NCBI RefSeq assembly: GCF_003590095.1
Contig: NC_039491.1
Location: 1,178,001-1,242,000, forward strand
Reading direction: 5' to 3'
DNA length: 64,000 bases
Source of the DNA: Trichoplusia ni
Taxonomy: Eukaryota; Arthropoda; Insecta; Lepidoptera; Noctuidae
Both the position numbers and the translations under genes were made by a program. Below the pieces are notes generated by a model. It made no database searches. It worked only from the letters and a program-made list of their open reading frames with translations, and was not told where the DNA came from. Positions within the stretch are counted from its first letter, which is position 1. Every line of letters begins with the position of its first letter. Positions 13,440-26,945 of this stretch are shown one piece after another.

Positions 13440-14443
13440 TCCGATGGTGTTTTTAGTGGAGGCCCTATGGCCACCTTCCGCCTCCAGCATCATAATATAT
13501 TACCTCTTTGTCATAACATTACAACGCATATCAACAATGTTATAAAAAAGGCAATGAAGATGGTTGGGTTTATCAAAAGAATCGGCAAAGAGTTTAGGAT
13601 CACGTCGTCATTAAAAATACTCTACAATGCGTTTGAGCGCAGTGTCGTGGAATATGCTTCTCCTGTCTGGAACCCCACATACGCTGTGCACATAGACAGG
13701 ATAGAGCGCGTCCAAAAAAAGTTCACAAGATTACTGAGGTTTAAAGACCAGGAATGTCCTTATAGAGCTGACTACATACAACGGCTCAGTTTCTTTGAAT
13801 TAGAATCGCTAAAAAAACGAAGAGCATTGCATGACCTCTCATTTCTTTATAAAATTGTAAATTGTATATCGTCCACCCCTGACATCCTCCAGAGAGTTAA
13901 TGTCGACGTTCCTCGACATGTGCACCGCCGCGCCCGTACCACTAGAACATTTGCACCAAAATTTAGTCGAACAAATCTAGGTCAACACGCACCACTAAAC
14001 AGAATGATGTCCCTGTATAACAGGGCTTCCTCAGACAACAGCGATATCGACATATTTTTCCTCCCAATGTCGCAATTTAAAGCTAAAATCTCGAATTTAA
14101 ATATTACTCTGTGATCGGCTGCCTTACTCTACTTTTAAATTTATATGGAGCAATTTTATTTTTAGTTATTTTAATTTTGATTAATCTTTACTAATTTTAA
14201 GTTAATAATGATAATCTTAATTGTGTTATAATTACTTATTTTTTATATTATTTCTATGTAACTGTATGAAGCTAGCTTAATTTTGTCACTTGTAGCATGT
14301 TTGTAAGTAGTATACTGTAAATGGTGTGCATACCTGTAAGTGACGTATTTACATTGAACATAAATTATGGAAATAATGTTACAAATCGTAATTGTAAATA
14401 TGTCGTTGGTTTGCCTTATCAATAAATAAATAAATAAATAAAC
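13440..14443 (+). mobile_element. 5'-truncated non-LTR retrotransposon (Jockey/CR1-like)
   Basis: The C-terminal part of a LINE reverse transcriptase protein is followed by a 3' UTR and a tandem AATA tail (14420-14443), the normal signature of a 5'-truncated LINE insertion. The 5' boundary is approximate. The element lies in the sense orientation inside the opsin intron. Confidence 0.75.
13467..14114 (+). pseudogene. LINE reverse-transcriptase C-terminal fragment
   Basis: An open frame of 215 codons shows the region typically found after the RT domain of Jockey/CR1-type LINEs: HINNVIKKAMKMVGFIKR, then LKILYNAFERSVVEYASPVW and a conserved IERVQKKFTRLL helix. The catalytic RT domain and endonuclease are missing, so this is the tail of ORF2 cut off by 5' truncation. 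The first ATG is probably fortuitous rather than a real start. The frame is intact to its stop, suggesting a fairly recent insertion. No host function is implied. Confidence 0.75.
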
Positions 14444-14589
14444 ATAATATTGAATTATCATTCAATACACATTGTCAAAATTTTAGCTTAATTTTAGAAA
14501 ATGGATCAAATACTTATAATTTGCATGATTTGATTATAGACAGGCAAGAGACATGAATCTGAATAAAAACTTTTTATTAGATATCTTAT

Positions 14590-14925
14590 CCATTAATCAG
14601 CGTAGCCAGGTCTAACAGAATGCAGCTTTATGTTCGTGCGAGATGTAAAACGCCGCGGGAGACGGTCTGGGCGTCGGGAGCCACGTGATGACTCTACCAA
14701 CAGATATAGATGTGCAGAGAAACAGGCCTGTTTCGTTCCATTCTCGTTCCACCCTTGACTCGAAAGAGTTGTCATCAAGCTCTGTGAAGTCCATTAGGGC
14801 TGATGCCTGCTGGGCCAGCGAAATTGTCCGAAAGAGTTACCGCAGCCCAAGTAAAGAAGGGCAAAGGAACGAACATGGATGGGTTTTAGTCATTAAACCC
14901 AAAGCAACAGAAGTCATTTGATGAT
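14590..14925. repeat. GC-richer repeat fragment with open frames on both strands
   Basis: A locally GC-rich island in AT-rich intron. Its right part (GAAGGGCAAAGGAACGAACATGG... and CATTTGATGA) matches phrases seen at 46917-46983, 50377-50436 and 63262-63400, so it belongs to a dispersed family. Overlapping ORFs of 60-78 codons exist on both strands, but no known domain is visible and I do not call a gene. Confidence 0.45.
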
Positions 14926-16589
14926 TTATTTAATAAAAAAAAGTAAAAAAATTAGGTATACTTACAAGAAAAAGACTTTTCAGCCAGAATAAATAAAAGA
15001 GAACTCAAAAACACTCCACTTACGTCTCACATTGAATTGGACGCTCACTAAGTACACTCGGACTAAGTGTGTCATTAAATAATCAGAACCAGATCCAGCT
15101 TTTTGTGTTGTCTAGGTTCTCTATAGAAATGTCTTGAATAGAAGTCAAGTGACACTTGCACAAACACTTATTACCAGTTGCTACTTTTGTCACTAAATGA
15201 GAGGGTGCTATTAAAAAAAAGAGTTCTCGAAATTCTTGTTTCTATTTAAAATTTTGTTTCAATCCCATTTAAATAGTGTACTAAGTTTTTTTATCAAGCT
15301 TAGTTTATAAAAAGTTTTCTGTCTTTAAGTATCGTACCCTCGTCATTACTTCGGATGCTTCAAAACTTAATTTTTAACGGCATCGCTTCTAAACGAGCCT
15401 CTTAGTTGTTAAGGGTCCGTACACAAAGGGTACTAAGGCTCTGCTGTCCAGCCGTGCGTGACCAGGTTAAGTAGGTGAAAAAGAAATTTTAGAGTAACCA
15501 CAAATGTATTTGTCATACACCTTTATCTTTAGCCTATTTTGTACGAAACCCACAGTTTCGCAGGTCCGACTTGCATATAAACTTTTTTTTTAATGTTTTT
15601 TAAATCTTTTAACGCTCCTGATAAAAAGCTAAATAATTTATTTAATATTTACGAAAGTATTCTTATTTATTCAAAGATCTACAAAATTATTTCTGTTTCC
15701 GTGCTATACACATACTTGATACGATATAAATCGTCTGGTGTCATGTATGCATGCGACGGAACCCGCTATTTCTCAAGAGAGAACAACTAAGAATTAAGGA
15801 ATTTCCTTCTTGTAAGTAACATCATATTTATAATTTTCTTGACGTTAATATAAAATATGACTCGCCGGCATCTCGTGCGCGCATGATAATAATAAGTTTT
15901 CCTCAGAATATTTCTAATAAACTTTTAATTAATTTTCTTAACAAAAACCTGCAGACGTCTAGAATTAGTGATATGGAAATAAAGCATTTATTACTTTCAT
16001 GAAACTGTTAATAACTTCTTTATAAATGGAGCAGTTGCCTGGGATGGAATCAAGCGCCTTGAATTTACATTAGAGCGATTTGTAATGTGTATAGAAGAAA
16101 ATAGTATTTTGCTTACAAATGTCATTTGATAGGTTTACTCAAAGAATGTGTGTATGAATGCTATTTGAAAAGTCACGCCGCATGATGTGTCGCAGGTTCG
16201 ATTACCGCGAAGGACAAGCATCTGCGTTACCCACTGAATATGACTTAAATGTTTGTGAAATCCAAACGACACAAAAATACATCCCTTAATAGAGTTGTAT
16301 TAAAGAATAACAAATCATTAAAAATAAACAGAAAGGGAAAAATGTTTCAATGAAATACAAACATGATCATACAAATCAATTTCATAAAATAATAGGGAAC
16401 GAGTTCACGACAAATCCTTTCATCGATATACGATTATGTTTATATCAATGTATAGGTAGACACCAAATCCACACTCGTAATAAAACCTGAGAGCTTACAA
16501 CTCTCTTAAAGTAATGTTATAGCAACTGAAAGAGAGAGATGCCACTTTACACCGTGTAATATGCTATCTTGCTTCCGCCACTCAATAAT

Positions 16590-16808
16590 CTTTCTAATAT
16601 TATAAATTCAAAAGTTTGTATGTATGAATGTACGGATTATTAGATTTTTGTTCCTCTTTCACGCAAAAACCACTGAACGGATTTAGATGAATCTTGGCAC
16701 ACAGATAGTTTATGACCAGGATTAACACATAGGATAAGTTTTGTCCCGATTTTCTGTTTCCGGATCATTTTCCATTTGTAGCGGGCGCACCCGCGTACAA
16801 TAGCTAGT
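16590..16808 (+). repeat. interspersed TAATATTATAAA-family copy
   Basis: Runs from CTAATATTATAAATTC through TTCACGCAAAAACCACTGAACGG and CACAGATAGTTTATGACCAGG to GCACCCGCGTACAATAGCTAG. The same modules recur at 30045-30200, 38730-39012, 41110-41455 and 51888-52112. The class (SINE, Helitron-like or other) cannot be settled from this window. Confidence 0.6.
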
Positions 16809-19800
16809 ATTACTTAAATAGGTGGCTTGGATCCACATTCGATTCCGCAGTAATACACGGTGTCACACAAATTATTTGACGTTGTTTGAAGTATTCACGC
16901 ACGATCTTCCTTTCTAAGACAATTTTGTATAAAAGCATTTTTACACAATTGAATGAATCAAAAATTGTGTTGCCGTAACATGGTTTCCTTTGTCAAGATG
17001 GTAGTTTTACTTTTCCGTAATGTTCATTGAAAATTTAGTTCAAAATATTCTGAATATATTTTGTCACTTAAAGGTGTAATTTAAAACATTTTTTTTGTCT
17101 ATTGTGGTCATGTTATGGTATCGAGTATTATAGTCGTAAGCACGATACAGATTCGATTCCAACTCAGGAATAGTTCGAATGTTATTTTGTAAAGTTACAA
17201 GTACTCTTATAACTTTAAGTACTAACCATCACTGAAAACCAAGATGAAATTTAATAGATTCACTATTAAACTCAAAATTTTGAAAGACAAGCAAGGCTAA
17301 CTATAAAGAGCATTAATTCAAGCTCAAACAACTCCCAATGTTTTTGTAACATTTAACACATTCTGAATGATAACTCATACCATTGAAACTTCATACAAGG
17401 TCTTACAGCAAACATAAGTATGACCTTCTATATAAATATAGTTTTGTTATTTATCCGATTCCTTCACCGTCTGGCAAAGTTGTGAGACCCTCTTATTAAA
17501 GACGCACGCTGCATTAATTACGCGAGAAGAGCTTAAATATAGGTGAGAGATATCGAGACGAGATTATTTGCGGTTAATTTTAGTTTCGTTTGATGAAATG
17601 GATAGAGAATTAGCTATGATCAATTAAATGTTTTTTAGGGTTTGTATCCAACAGGTTAAAACGGAACCCTAATTCTGACACTCCACTGTCTGTCCGTCAG
17701 TTGTTAGGCTAGATCTCAGTAACAGTGATAGCTACAAAGTTGGCATTTTCGGAGATCATGTTTTTGTGTTGTCGTTATACTGGTTATATAAATAAATCGA
17801 GGTTAAGCACCTTTTTTTTGGTTAGGCGGGGGATTCCTCATGGACACCCACCTCCTCGGGGGAGGAAGTGGGTAGTGTCAGACTCTTACTGACTAAACCT
17901 TAACCTACTACAGTCATACTACAGTCTACAGTCATAAATTTGATAAGTGGCCAATACTTTTTTTGTTCTTTCTTTTTAATATTTACTGTTTCTGTTACGC
18001 GAGTCTGACTCTCAGTTGATCGCCTTGAAGTGCTACTGTTATAAGTATATTATTAAACACGACTATCCAGTAAAAAGAAAAGTAATGTTATCAATGATCT
18101 TGTTTGTGTGTATGTAACGATACATACATTATCCTTACACCATATTTAATTTACATGCGTGGGTTTCCTATATTTGTCAGGATCGCCGGACTAGTTTCAA
18201 ACGAACCCTTATCATGAAGTTTCGGCGCTGACGGGTCACAAGTCGATCGATCCCGAAAAATAAGCACTAGTCAACCGTTGTACCATTTAAGTTGTACATA
18301 GCTTACAGTCCAGTTATCAAATTCTCGACTACACTAAATGAGCAACCTTAAATAAATCTTATCCCCATATTCATAAAGTTAAAAATAGACATTCTAAGAA
18401 ACAATATGACAGTTTTCATTCGTCGGTGACCTTTTCACCCGCCGCTGAACAAATACAAGGGCACTTATCGAGGACGAGAGTAATTACTTATAAAAGACAG
18501 CTAGAGATATTAAAATATGAAATCTTTTATACATTCAATGCCTTATCAAATATCTACGTGACGTCACAATCTGAATGGCATGTCTAAATTGAAATGGTCA
18601 TTCATTAGGACTCATGTAGAGAAGAACAAAGTAGATTTTTTATTATATTGGACTTGAGACAAAAACTAGGTGCCTATTACAATTATTTTGAAAAAGGAAT
18701 ATATTACGTATTCCCTTTTGAAATACGACGTTCGCACTAAGGTATACTATAATTCTTTTGTCGCGGCGATTTGACAAATATTTCAGTCACAGGTTGAAGA
18801 CACTCAAGCTCGAAAGAAACATTCTTAGCTTCGGGATGGTGACCTCTACCACTGCCACTTGACTATTATAGCGTTTGTGGGGAATATTTGTACGCATTTG
18901 TAGTAAAATGTGTCTTCTTTTTACATGTTTCTAGTTTATTCCATTGACATTAAATATTAAAAAATGGTAGTTACGATCACTATTGCTTACTGTCGTGGAA
19001 TGGTACTTATTGACATAGGTCAGAGATCTGAATCTGAGCTGTAAATTCTACCTAAATTAACCAACATTCCTGAAAGTTCCTGAAACACGATTCCATTCAA
19101 TATTTGATCAAACCCTGCAGCGCAGTCTATTATTAAGAGTTTATTAGTTTGGATAAACAATCAACTATTGATATTGTGTAGTGCGAGCTTAATTTGACTA
19201 TGCAAGTACGCCAAATGCTGGAATCGAATGATGGAATGTGAAAAATCACGGTTGGGCAAAATATAGCAGATTCCATTGTTCGAAAAAAGAACAGAGGTAA
19301 AATATTTTTTACTCGGAAGGTAAAATGGTTTGTGCTTCGTAAAGGAATTTACCGAAATTCGCAGAACGTTGAATTTTATACTGAAATTTTAATTATTTTA
19401 AAGTATTTTATTGCAAAATGCGAGCACTACATACTAAACTGGATTTTCAACTGTCATTGTATGAATGGTATTTTAACGATCCATTTTGAACAAAATAAGT
19501 AAAAAATGTAGCCGTTTTCTGCAGTCCGATAACAGTGTATATAAACAAAATCAAGCCGGTACGGTGTGAGTCCAACTCGCTTCTTTGTCCGAACAAAATT
19601 AGTCACCTACATTTTTTTTTACCTTTAAAAAAGTTGCTTTTTCATGATTTTTATTTTCACTATCTTTAACTTTAACATTATAAGAAAAACGTAATCTGTG
19701 ATATATATTTAGCTATCACGGTTCACGAGATTCAGACCGATGACAGACGGAGACGCAGACAAATAAATCCTCTGTAATACGATTCCGTTTTTACTCCTAG

Positions 19801-21090
19801 AGCAATGAAGCTTGCATAAACTTGCACTAACCCAAACTACGCTACACAATGGCGCCCTAATCTAGCAATATCTCAGACAACATTCCGTGCATATTAAACA
19901 AGAAGGTGAACCCAACTAATAAAAGTGAAAAGTCATCGGAATATCAAGCAGGCGACTGTACTCGTTATTATCTGTAAGCGTGCTACAAATTTTTAATACC
20001 ACGTTTTCAAGTTTACTGAGTTTTAAGTATTATTTTAGGAGATCGTTAGTGGAAATTTATTTTATTGGGGTATTGTCTTTAGCTTGTAAGAGTCGTAGCT
20101 AAGTGTAAAATGAACGGGTTTTACGTTCATTCCACTTCAAACAGCTAATGAACTGATGAATATTATTGTGGTTGTGGTAGAGTGAGAGCGCAATACACGG
20201 CGTAGAGCAGCATCTCTTTCCCACGCGGCCTTAAACTCCCTGGTCACACGACCTCGAGTCAAATAATCGTTCACATTTTTTATCCTTAGATGGAAGGTCA
20301 TATGTAAATACATCGAAAACATTTCAAGTTTTGAAAAGCAGGTCATGCGATGAACTTTGTCTTCATGTGACAAACAGTCTTAATGTGATAAATATTGTCT
20401 CAAATAACTAAACTTTCAAAAGTTTCTGCTGGTCGGTGTACTTTAAAAGTCGGTCAAGAGAAATTCAGACTAACGACAGTAATAGTTCGGTAAAAATAGG
20501 ACAAAGAAAAACAAATTTAAAGAAAATTCATCCATTAAGTTTCTGACCTTTACTTCGATTTGTATTTTTTTTTCTGGCAACGCCAATATGAATATATCAT
20601 CTGTGAAAATTACATTAATCCAGCCATCGCGGTTCATATCATACAACCTGGACACAGACAGCGCAGCGGTGCCGTCGCAGACTATAAAATGTAGAGGCAC
20701 GCGTATACTAAAAAGTTTTAACCCTTTAAGTACTGAACCCTATATAAAGATAATCTACAATTAGTGGTGTGAATCCAATAACTAGTAAATGTGTTTTTTT
20801 TGTGAGAATACAATAGTTATAGAATTGTTCATAAACAATGTAACAAGTAATTAATATACATTGCTTTAAAAGCAAATTTTCAAAATTTAATCAACTTGTA
20901 TAGAAACTTTGCTAACGTACCCAGTTAGCAAATTCCATTGATAATGTAATTAATACTTTGATATTGACTTGTATACTAATTGGGACGGTTAAAACATATG
21001 TTAAGCTAAAATTCGATCGGTGTAAAATTACTAATTGAAATGTTTGTATTTTATGCTCCTACCATTATTAGACAATGCTTCGATTAAACG

Positions 21091-21190
21091 GCTCGTGGTT
21101 AAGCTATAATTGCACAAATAGTTCATAGTTAAGCTACGTTTGATAAGGTCGATTCCTGGATGGGTAACCATCTATGTAAATACGAGTTAT
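21091..21190 (+). repeat. 5S-like SINE, truncated and diverged copy
   Basis: Starts GCTCGTGGTTAAGCTATAA and contains CTGGATGGGTAACCATCTATG, the diverged equivalent of the 5S-like head at 5353. The 3' two thirds are missing. Confidence 0.6.
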
Positions 21191-24100
21191 ACCATTATGG
21201 AACCTGACTTTTATTTATATAACTACCTCTCAACATCCCGGATTTTCCAATCCCAGAATCTACAAGATTCATTTATATACCTACAACCCAGTTTACGTTT
21301 AACAATTACTTATATAAAAAGGGTACCTTTTGAAGTACACTCACGAGTAGGTCCTTCAAACCCTTAATCAACAAAGGATCATATATTCCTTTGTCTCACA
21401 AACGTTATCACATACATACATACAAAGCTTGTCCCAAATTCTTTCGAATATTCTCATTTCATATACAGCTTTTCATAAACTTTATTTTCATACATTTGAA
21501 TGAATTCCTAGAACATTTTCGATGGATAAAACTAACAATGAATTCTATAACAAGTAGATTTCATATATTCTTTCGATATAAATGTATTATTAAGATCCTA
21601 AAGACATTTTTCGCTGAATATTTTACTTGATACTTTTTCATTTTTTTGTTATATATTTAGGACGGACCAATTTGGATCTTTGTAAGGAAGTAGCTAATAC
21701 AATAGAAGGGTAATCACAATCGGAATATTATATTGGTTTTCTGTTATATTTAAATTAGCCTGAAGTAAAAAACTTATAGTCCAGTAATGTTGCTTTTCTA
21801 ATCACAAGTCTTGATTTTGTTACAAAAGATAGATGCATACATAATTACATATATATTGTCTAAAATAAAGATGTTACTTAAATATGTTTTTATAGTAACT
21901 ATCGTTACAATGATTCATTATTAAGTGATGGTTTCGTCTGTCAACTCACGAGTATTTATCGGAATTGCCCGACTAGTTTCAAACTCAATCGGAGTCTTCA
22001 ATCATGAGCTGACACAGCGGGGTCGCAAGACGAACGTAAATAATAAATATCCGAACGGTTAACGTTGCATCATTTGATAAATGATATAGTGCCAAAATAT
22101 CGCTACAAAATTACATTCAGTGTTAGACTAAAATGATTCTCGCATCAATAATTGGTTAAAACACAGATATAAAAAAATATATTATTCATTGCAACCAGAC
22201 CGGAAAACAAATGCAATAAAACCAACAAGGGGTTATGTCTATTAATGCAAACCCTTAACCCACTCACCCACAACAGTCACTGCTCCAAACACTGTATTGC
22301 AACATCCTACAGGAAATAAACCTACGATTACACGTCACTCGTGTTGTTTTTTTAATCAACAACCCCTCCATCGTTACGCAGACATCTATTACCTGAGGGC
22401 CTACCATCTCTTTAAGTAATATTACTGCATTTGTGGAAAAGAGATACCGCTTTACGGCTTGCAGTGCGTTGTCCCGCTTTGACGCCGTCAGTAGCAGAGA
22501 AGGGGAAAACGCTGACTGCCCAAAAACAGGGTAGTTTGGTGTTTCAGGCTCACGAGACCGTAATTTTGTAACGACAACCTTTTACAAACGGTTAACAGCA
22601 GACGGCTTGTCCGCATTTTATTTATGATGCCAAAAAATTATGGTCGCAGCCTTTTTGTCGTAATTTTCCTTTTTTCGTCGAAATGTGAATTTTACTTTAT
22701 TGTAATTTTAATATACGCCGTAGCGATTAACTCTTCCAAAACAGTGTCGAACTCATTCATATAACATTCTTCCCGAAACTCTTCCGAAAACTCTCTCGAA
22801 ACTCCCAAAACTTAAGCAATTTAACAAGATGTAGCATTGGAACGGCAAATCAGAAAATAATCAAATTTCAACATCAAAGAAACAATAGAACAAAAACATT
22901 CGAGAAATCTTAATTAATCTTAGTAAGCACTTACGAGGTAAACAAGTCACACCCATATTCAATGTCAAATTAAACAAACATATAAGTACATACCTACATT
23001 TCGAAATCGTGACGAGGGCAAAACTCCCCCAAAGTGCTTGTACTACGAGCTCTTGCATGAGACTAAGTGAGACAGCACTCTACAATCCGTAGCGTCGTCT
23101 CTGTCACACAGCCCCACAGTCCTGCTATAAGTGCCCAGTTAATCGATCAACGAATGTGTATAGTTGTGATTTACGTACAGGATTCGTTACATATCCACGT
23201 ATCTCATTAGATGCTTCGTTGGTTTTATGTTCAAATAGAACGGCAAATCTAATCTCAGGTGGGACAAACTGTAATTGAAAAAAACATCAAGCACTTTTTC
23301 ATGTTTTCTCAGACTAATACATACAAGGTTACATAATTTTATAGTTATCTATACTTACAATGTGTTTAAGAATGTTTATTTAACGAAAACAATTACGTGC
23401 TATAAATTACCAGATCAAATTAAAATGTTTTGTCTTAAAAACAGAGTTAAATATTCAAACATAGCCTCTGAAATCAGGCAGCAATCAATGTTGTTACAAA
23501 GTTATATAACTACGGCATTTGATGTAATTCGCTACGGAAATATCCAAGTTTAATTAACTCTAAATAATATTTACACGCAAAATTAATAAGTTCATTAATT
23601 CCGATAAGACATAATTCCTTCTGTTAGCAGTTACGACACGCCGGTGGCGCCGCACCACGGATACTGTCAGAACTTTTCTACTTAACACATTTTGTTTGCT
23701 CTTAGAAAGTAATTACCATTAATTAGTAGTTTGTATTGGTTTCTCATCCACATATTGTTACCTATTTTTTTCCACAATGATGCAAGGGTTATTTTTCACA
23801 TTGAAAGAAACAAGCGGTAATCATCATTGTTTGGAATTCAGGAAACGAATGCGTTATATTTATGAACCAGTATCAAAAATCTTCAAAGTTGTTAGAGAAT
23901 CAAGAGGGCCTTTGCTGATCAGACGAATCTTTTAATAAAAAAGTTATTGTTTACTTTAAAAGTTTTTTTACTGCTTACAAATGCTGAAGATTTTGACATT
24001 GATGCATGCCAAAGACCATGTCTTTATGTCAACCATTTGTCTTTTATCCATCCAATATATTTACTTCAAGCAATCCGACACGATTCTTGAGATATCAGAG

Positions 24101-26194
24101 AGCCTACTCATGGTGTTACATTACTTACGCATCAAAAGGGAGTAAAACAGATTACTTACTTTGCAAAGCCACAGCCCTGAATAAGGGTGTGAATAAAATG
24201 TATGTAAACCGGAGTGTATCAATGACAAAAATCCATTTGCACGTTGTCTTTTTGAGTAGTTAGGACTTGTATAATAATATAATATACAACCTAGAAAGAA
24301 TTCGTTGCACTATAATTTGAACATCACTTAGATGAATCAATTCTAATCAAAATAGTTTTTCAGGATACCTTGCCCGAAGGGTAAAAACGGAACAGTATTA
24401 ATAAGGCTCCGCTGTCCGTCTATCCTTTTTGTACTGAACCCTCAGCGTCGCGAGTCCGGATTTTTGGGATCATTTTTTTTTCGGTTTCCCGTCACTTTTT
24501 TTATATAACTACTGAGTAGTAGGACAAATTTACAAAAAAAAAACATCTGTAAAAACATTTTTGGAACGAAAGAATTCAGAGCCGTAACAATTTTTTCCAT
24601 GATATTTTCATTAAACAAGAGATTTATACAAACTCATACATTATAAAGAGCAAGGGATTTCATGCGGGCTGATAAATGACAATCGGGCTGCGATTTGGGG
24701 CAACCCATGTCACGTGACATCACACACCATGCCGCGAACTGGCTGTAGGTGAATAGACCTTTAACCCTTGGAGATTTACATTCTTGCTAAACAATATGTT
24801 GAAGGTATAAAATGACACCTGAGCGATTCTGATTGTTTTAAATAATCTACAATTCAGTAGAAGTTATAGCTGTTTGATACAGATATAATAATAATGGATT
24901 ATGGAGTCCAGAGTAATAGATCTACAATCTACAATCTAGATGTAATGGATTGCGATTTTGCTACTTATCTAATATTTAGAATTACTTTTATTTTTTTCAT
25001 GGAAATAAACAGATTTTTTTAGCATACACAAAAAACAAGTAAAGTGATTGATGTGTAATCAATCACTACTTGTATAATACAATTTTTATTTAGCGCCCTT
25101 TGTCCCAACGCTTGGCAACTTTCTACGATTCTCTATTCCGGCCCACTTGAAAACAGCACTACCACGGTGGCGCTGTCCGTTCGGTGGTTCAAGAGTTAAA
25201 CTCCTTGCAACTTACGTGTCTTGCCAAATAACGCAAAAAACGCATCGTGGTGTTCGAGATTCAAAACATTTGAAGTTTTGATGCGTGTTCTACCCCATTA
25301 CGATTTATGTTCTAAAATATTCGACTAACCAGCAAACAACATATTCAAAGTTGCATCCAGATTCAAAACATATGACCGCTAGGTTAACATTTCAATGAAA
25401 CCTACCATCAGAGTGCTCTCGGTACTTGAACTAGACGTTTGACATCAGGCATGTCATTGTGTAATCTCGTTCACTAAAGTTTGCTTCGCTCGTGTGTTAG
25501 GAATTATTCCGGCAGAGGATCTTGGGAAATTAATTAAATAGTTTGATAGAGGTTCGCTCTCGCATCAAGATTTGCGGTGCCTGTGGGTGGAGGTGCCGTA
25601 TATTTGCAAGTTTTTCGGAGCTTTATAAGAATATGTGGCAATGTTAGGTAAGGAATAGTTTGGTTTAATAAATTATAAGTACCTTATAATGATGATTACC
25701 TTTATATCCTCTTAGTGATGCTGAGGAGGTTTTGTAAAACAGATTCTGCTCTACCCTAGTGCCTTTTAGTACAGGTGAAAGATAAGATAAATTATATAGT
25801 TCTTAAAGTTATCCCTACGTTTTGCCTGATACGTACTTGAACCCTATAAGTACATTTAAATGGTTTTTCTTATCTGTGAGAACCGGTGATTAATAATTAC
25901 TCTTTACCCAAATCAGGTCTTTGTCTACATGTGATGTTAATAATTTTCAACTCTTCGGAAAGTTAAAATATCTCTTAATTGAAGTCAATATCTGGTGCTT
26001 TGATATCGTCTTTTTTATCGGTTTGATCATCGCTAACGCTTTAAAAATATAACTTATCTTCAGAAGGTTTCAAATGAAATGAAAATACGTCAACTATCAA
26101 CTGATATTCACAATCTAGGGTACAAACGAGTTTTATATTCGTATATTTGTCTGAAGGAATCCTAGATTATTTGTCTCCACATGTCGCAATCCCG

Positions 26195-26572
26195 TCATTC
26201 GTATCCTCGCATTTCAAGAAAAGCTTTGTTCAACTTTATTAATATCAACCTAGACTTTTTTACTTGTGTTATTCTCAGTAATATAAAACTAAAAGTTGGT
26301 CGAGTGCGAGACCCGAAACACTGAGAGTTCACAGAAATTTGGCACCTAACAATTTTATGACCGTACAAATTGTTCGTTAGATATTTTTTTTGGTGTCGTA
26401 GTAACATTATAAATATTTCATCTATGATTGTTTTAGCTGTCTTTCTATAACAGTCCACTCGAGTACACACTGGAGCCTTAGAAACAACCGCATTATCCTT
26501 TCTACGAAACCCTGACCTAGAAACTAAAATAATAATATTATATTTTGTTATTAAGACAGCTAGACAAAACAA
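26195..26572 (-). other. unassigned open frame, possible exon
   Basis: The minus strand has about 125 open codons with four cysteines in the middle part (CTRVDC, RCQ, QCFG). There is no in-frame ATG at the upstream end. A possible acceptor (TTTCTAG followed by GTCAGGG) lies inside the frame, so it could be an exon rather than a whole gene. It sits about 370 bp downstream of the 3' end of the nested gene ending at 26946. I do not recognise a family and the frame may be fortuitous. Confidence 0.2.
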
Positions 26573-26945
26573 GGTGAAAAGTTTGTGGAAAATAGTTAAT
26601 AAATAAATCTAATGTTTTGTTTTTGGTACATTTATTGGATACTTAGACGAGAGATTTGAGGCTTATATTTTAATAATATTACATATTTGAAATAAACACC
26701 TATTTACTACTGTCTATATTGAGAAACTAAATATTTTCTATATTGACCAAAATAACTTTATCGTATCCCATTCACAAACCATGTTAGCTTTAAGTCTTAA
26801 CAAATTTATAAGAAAACATCGATTGAGATTTTTATATTTTTATATATTTTATTTAATAACAAAAGCCTTACCTATTCACAATACAACTAAGCCCAAAACA
26901 CACAAATCTAAAAACTAAAAGTTTACACAATATACTTAACACTAC

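Noticed and set aside
20137..20373. 78-codon minus-strand ORF
   Set aside because: No domain, upstream promoter-like signal or splice partner could be found.
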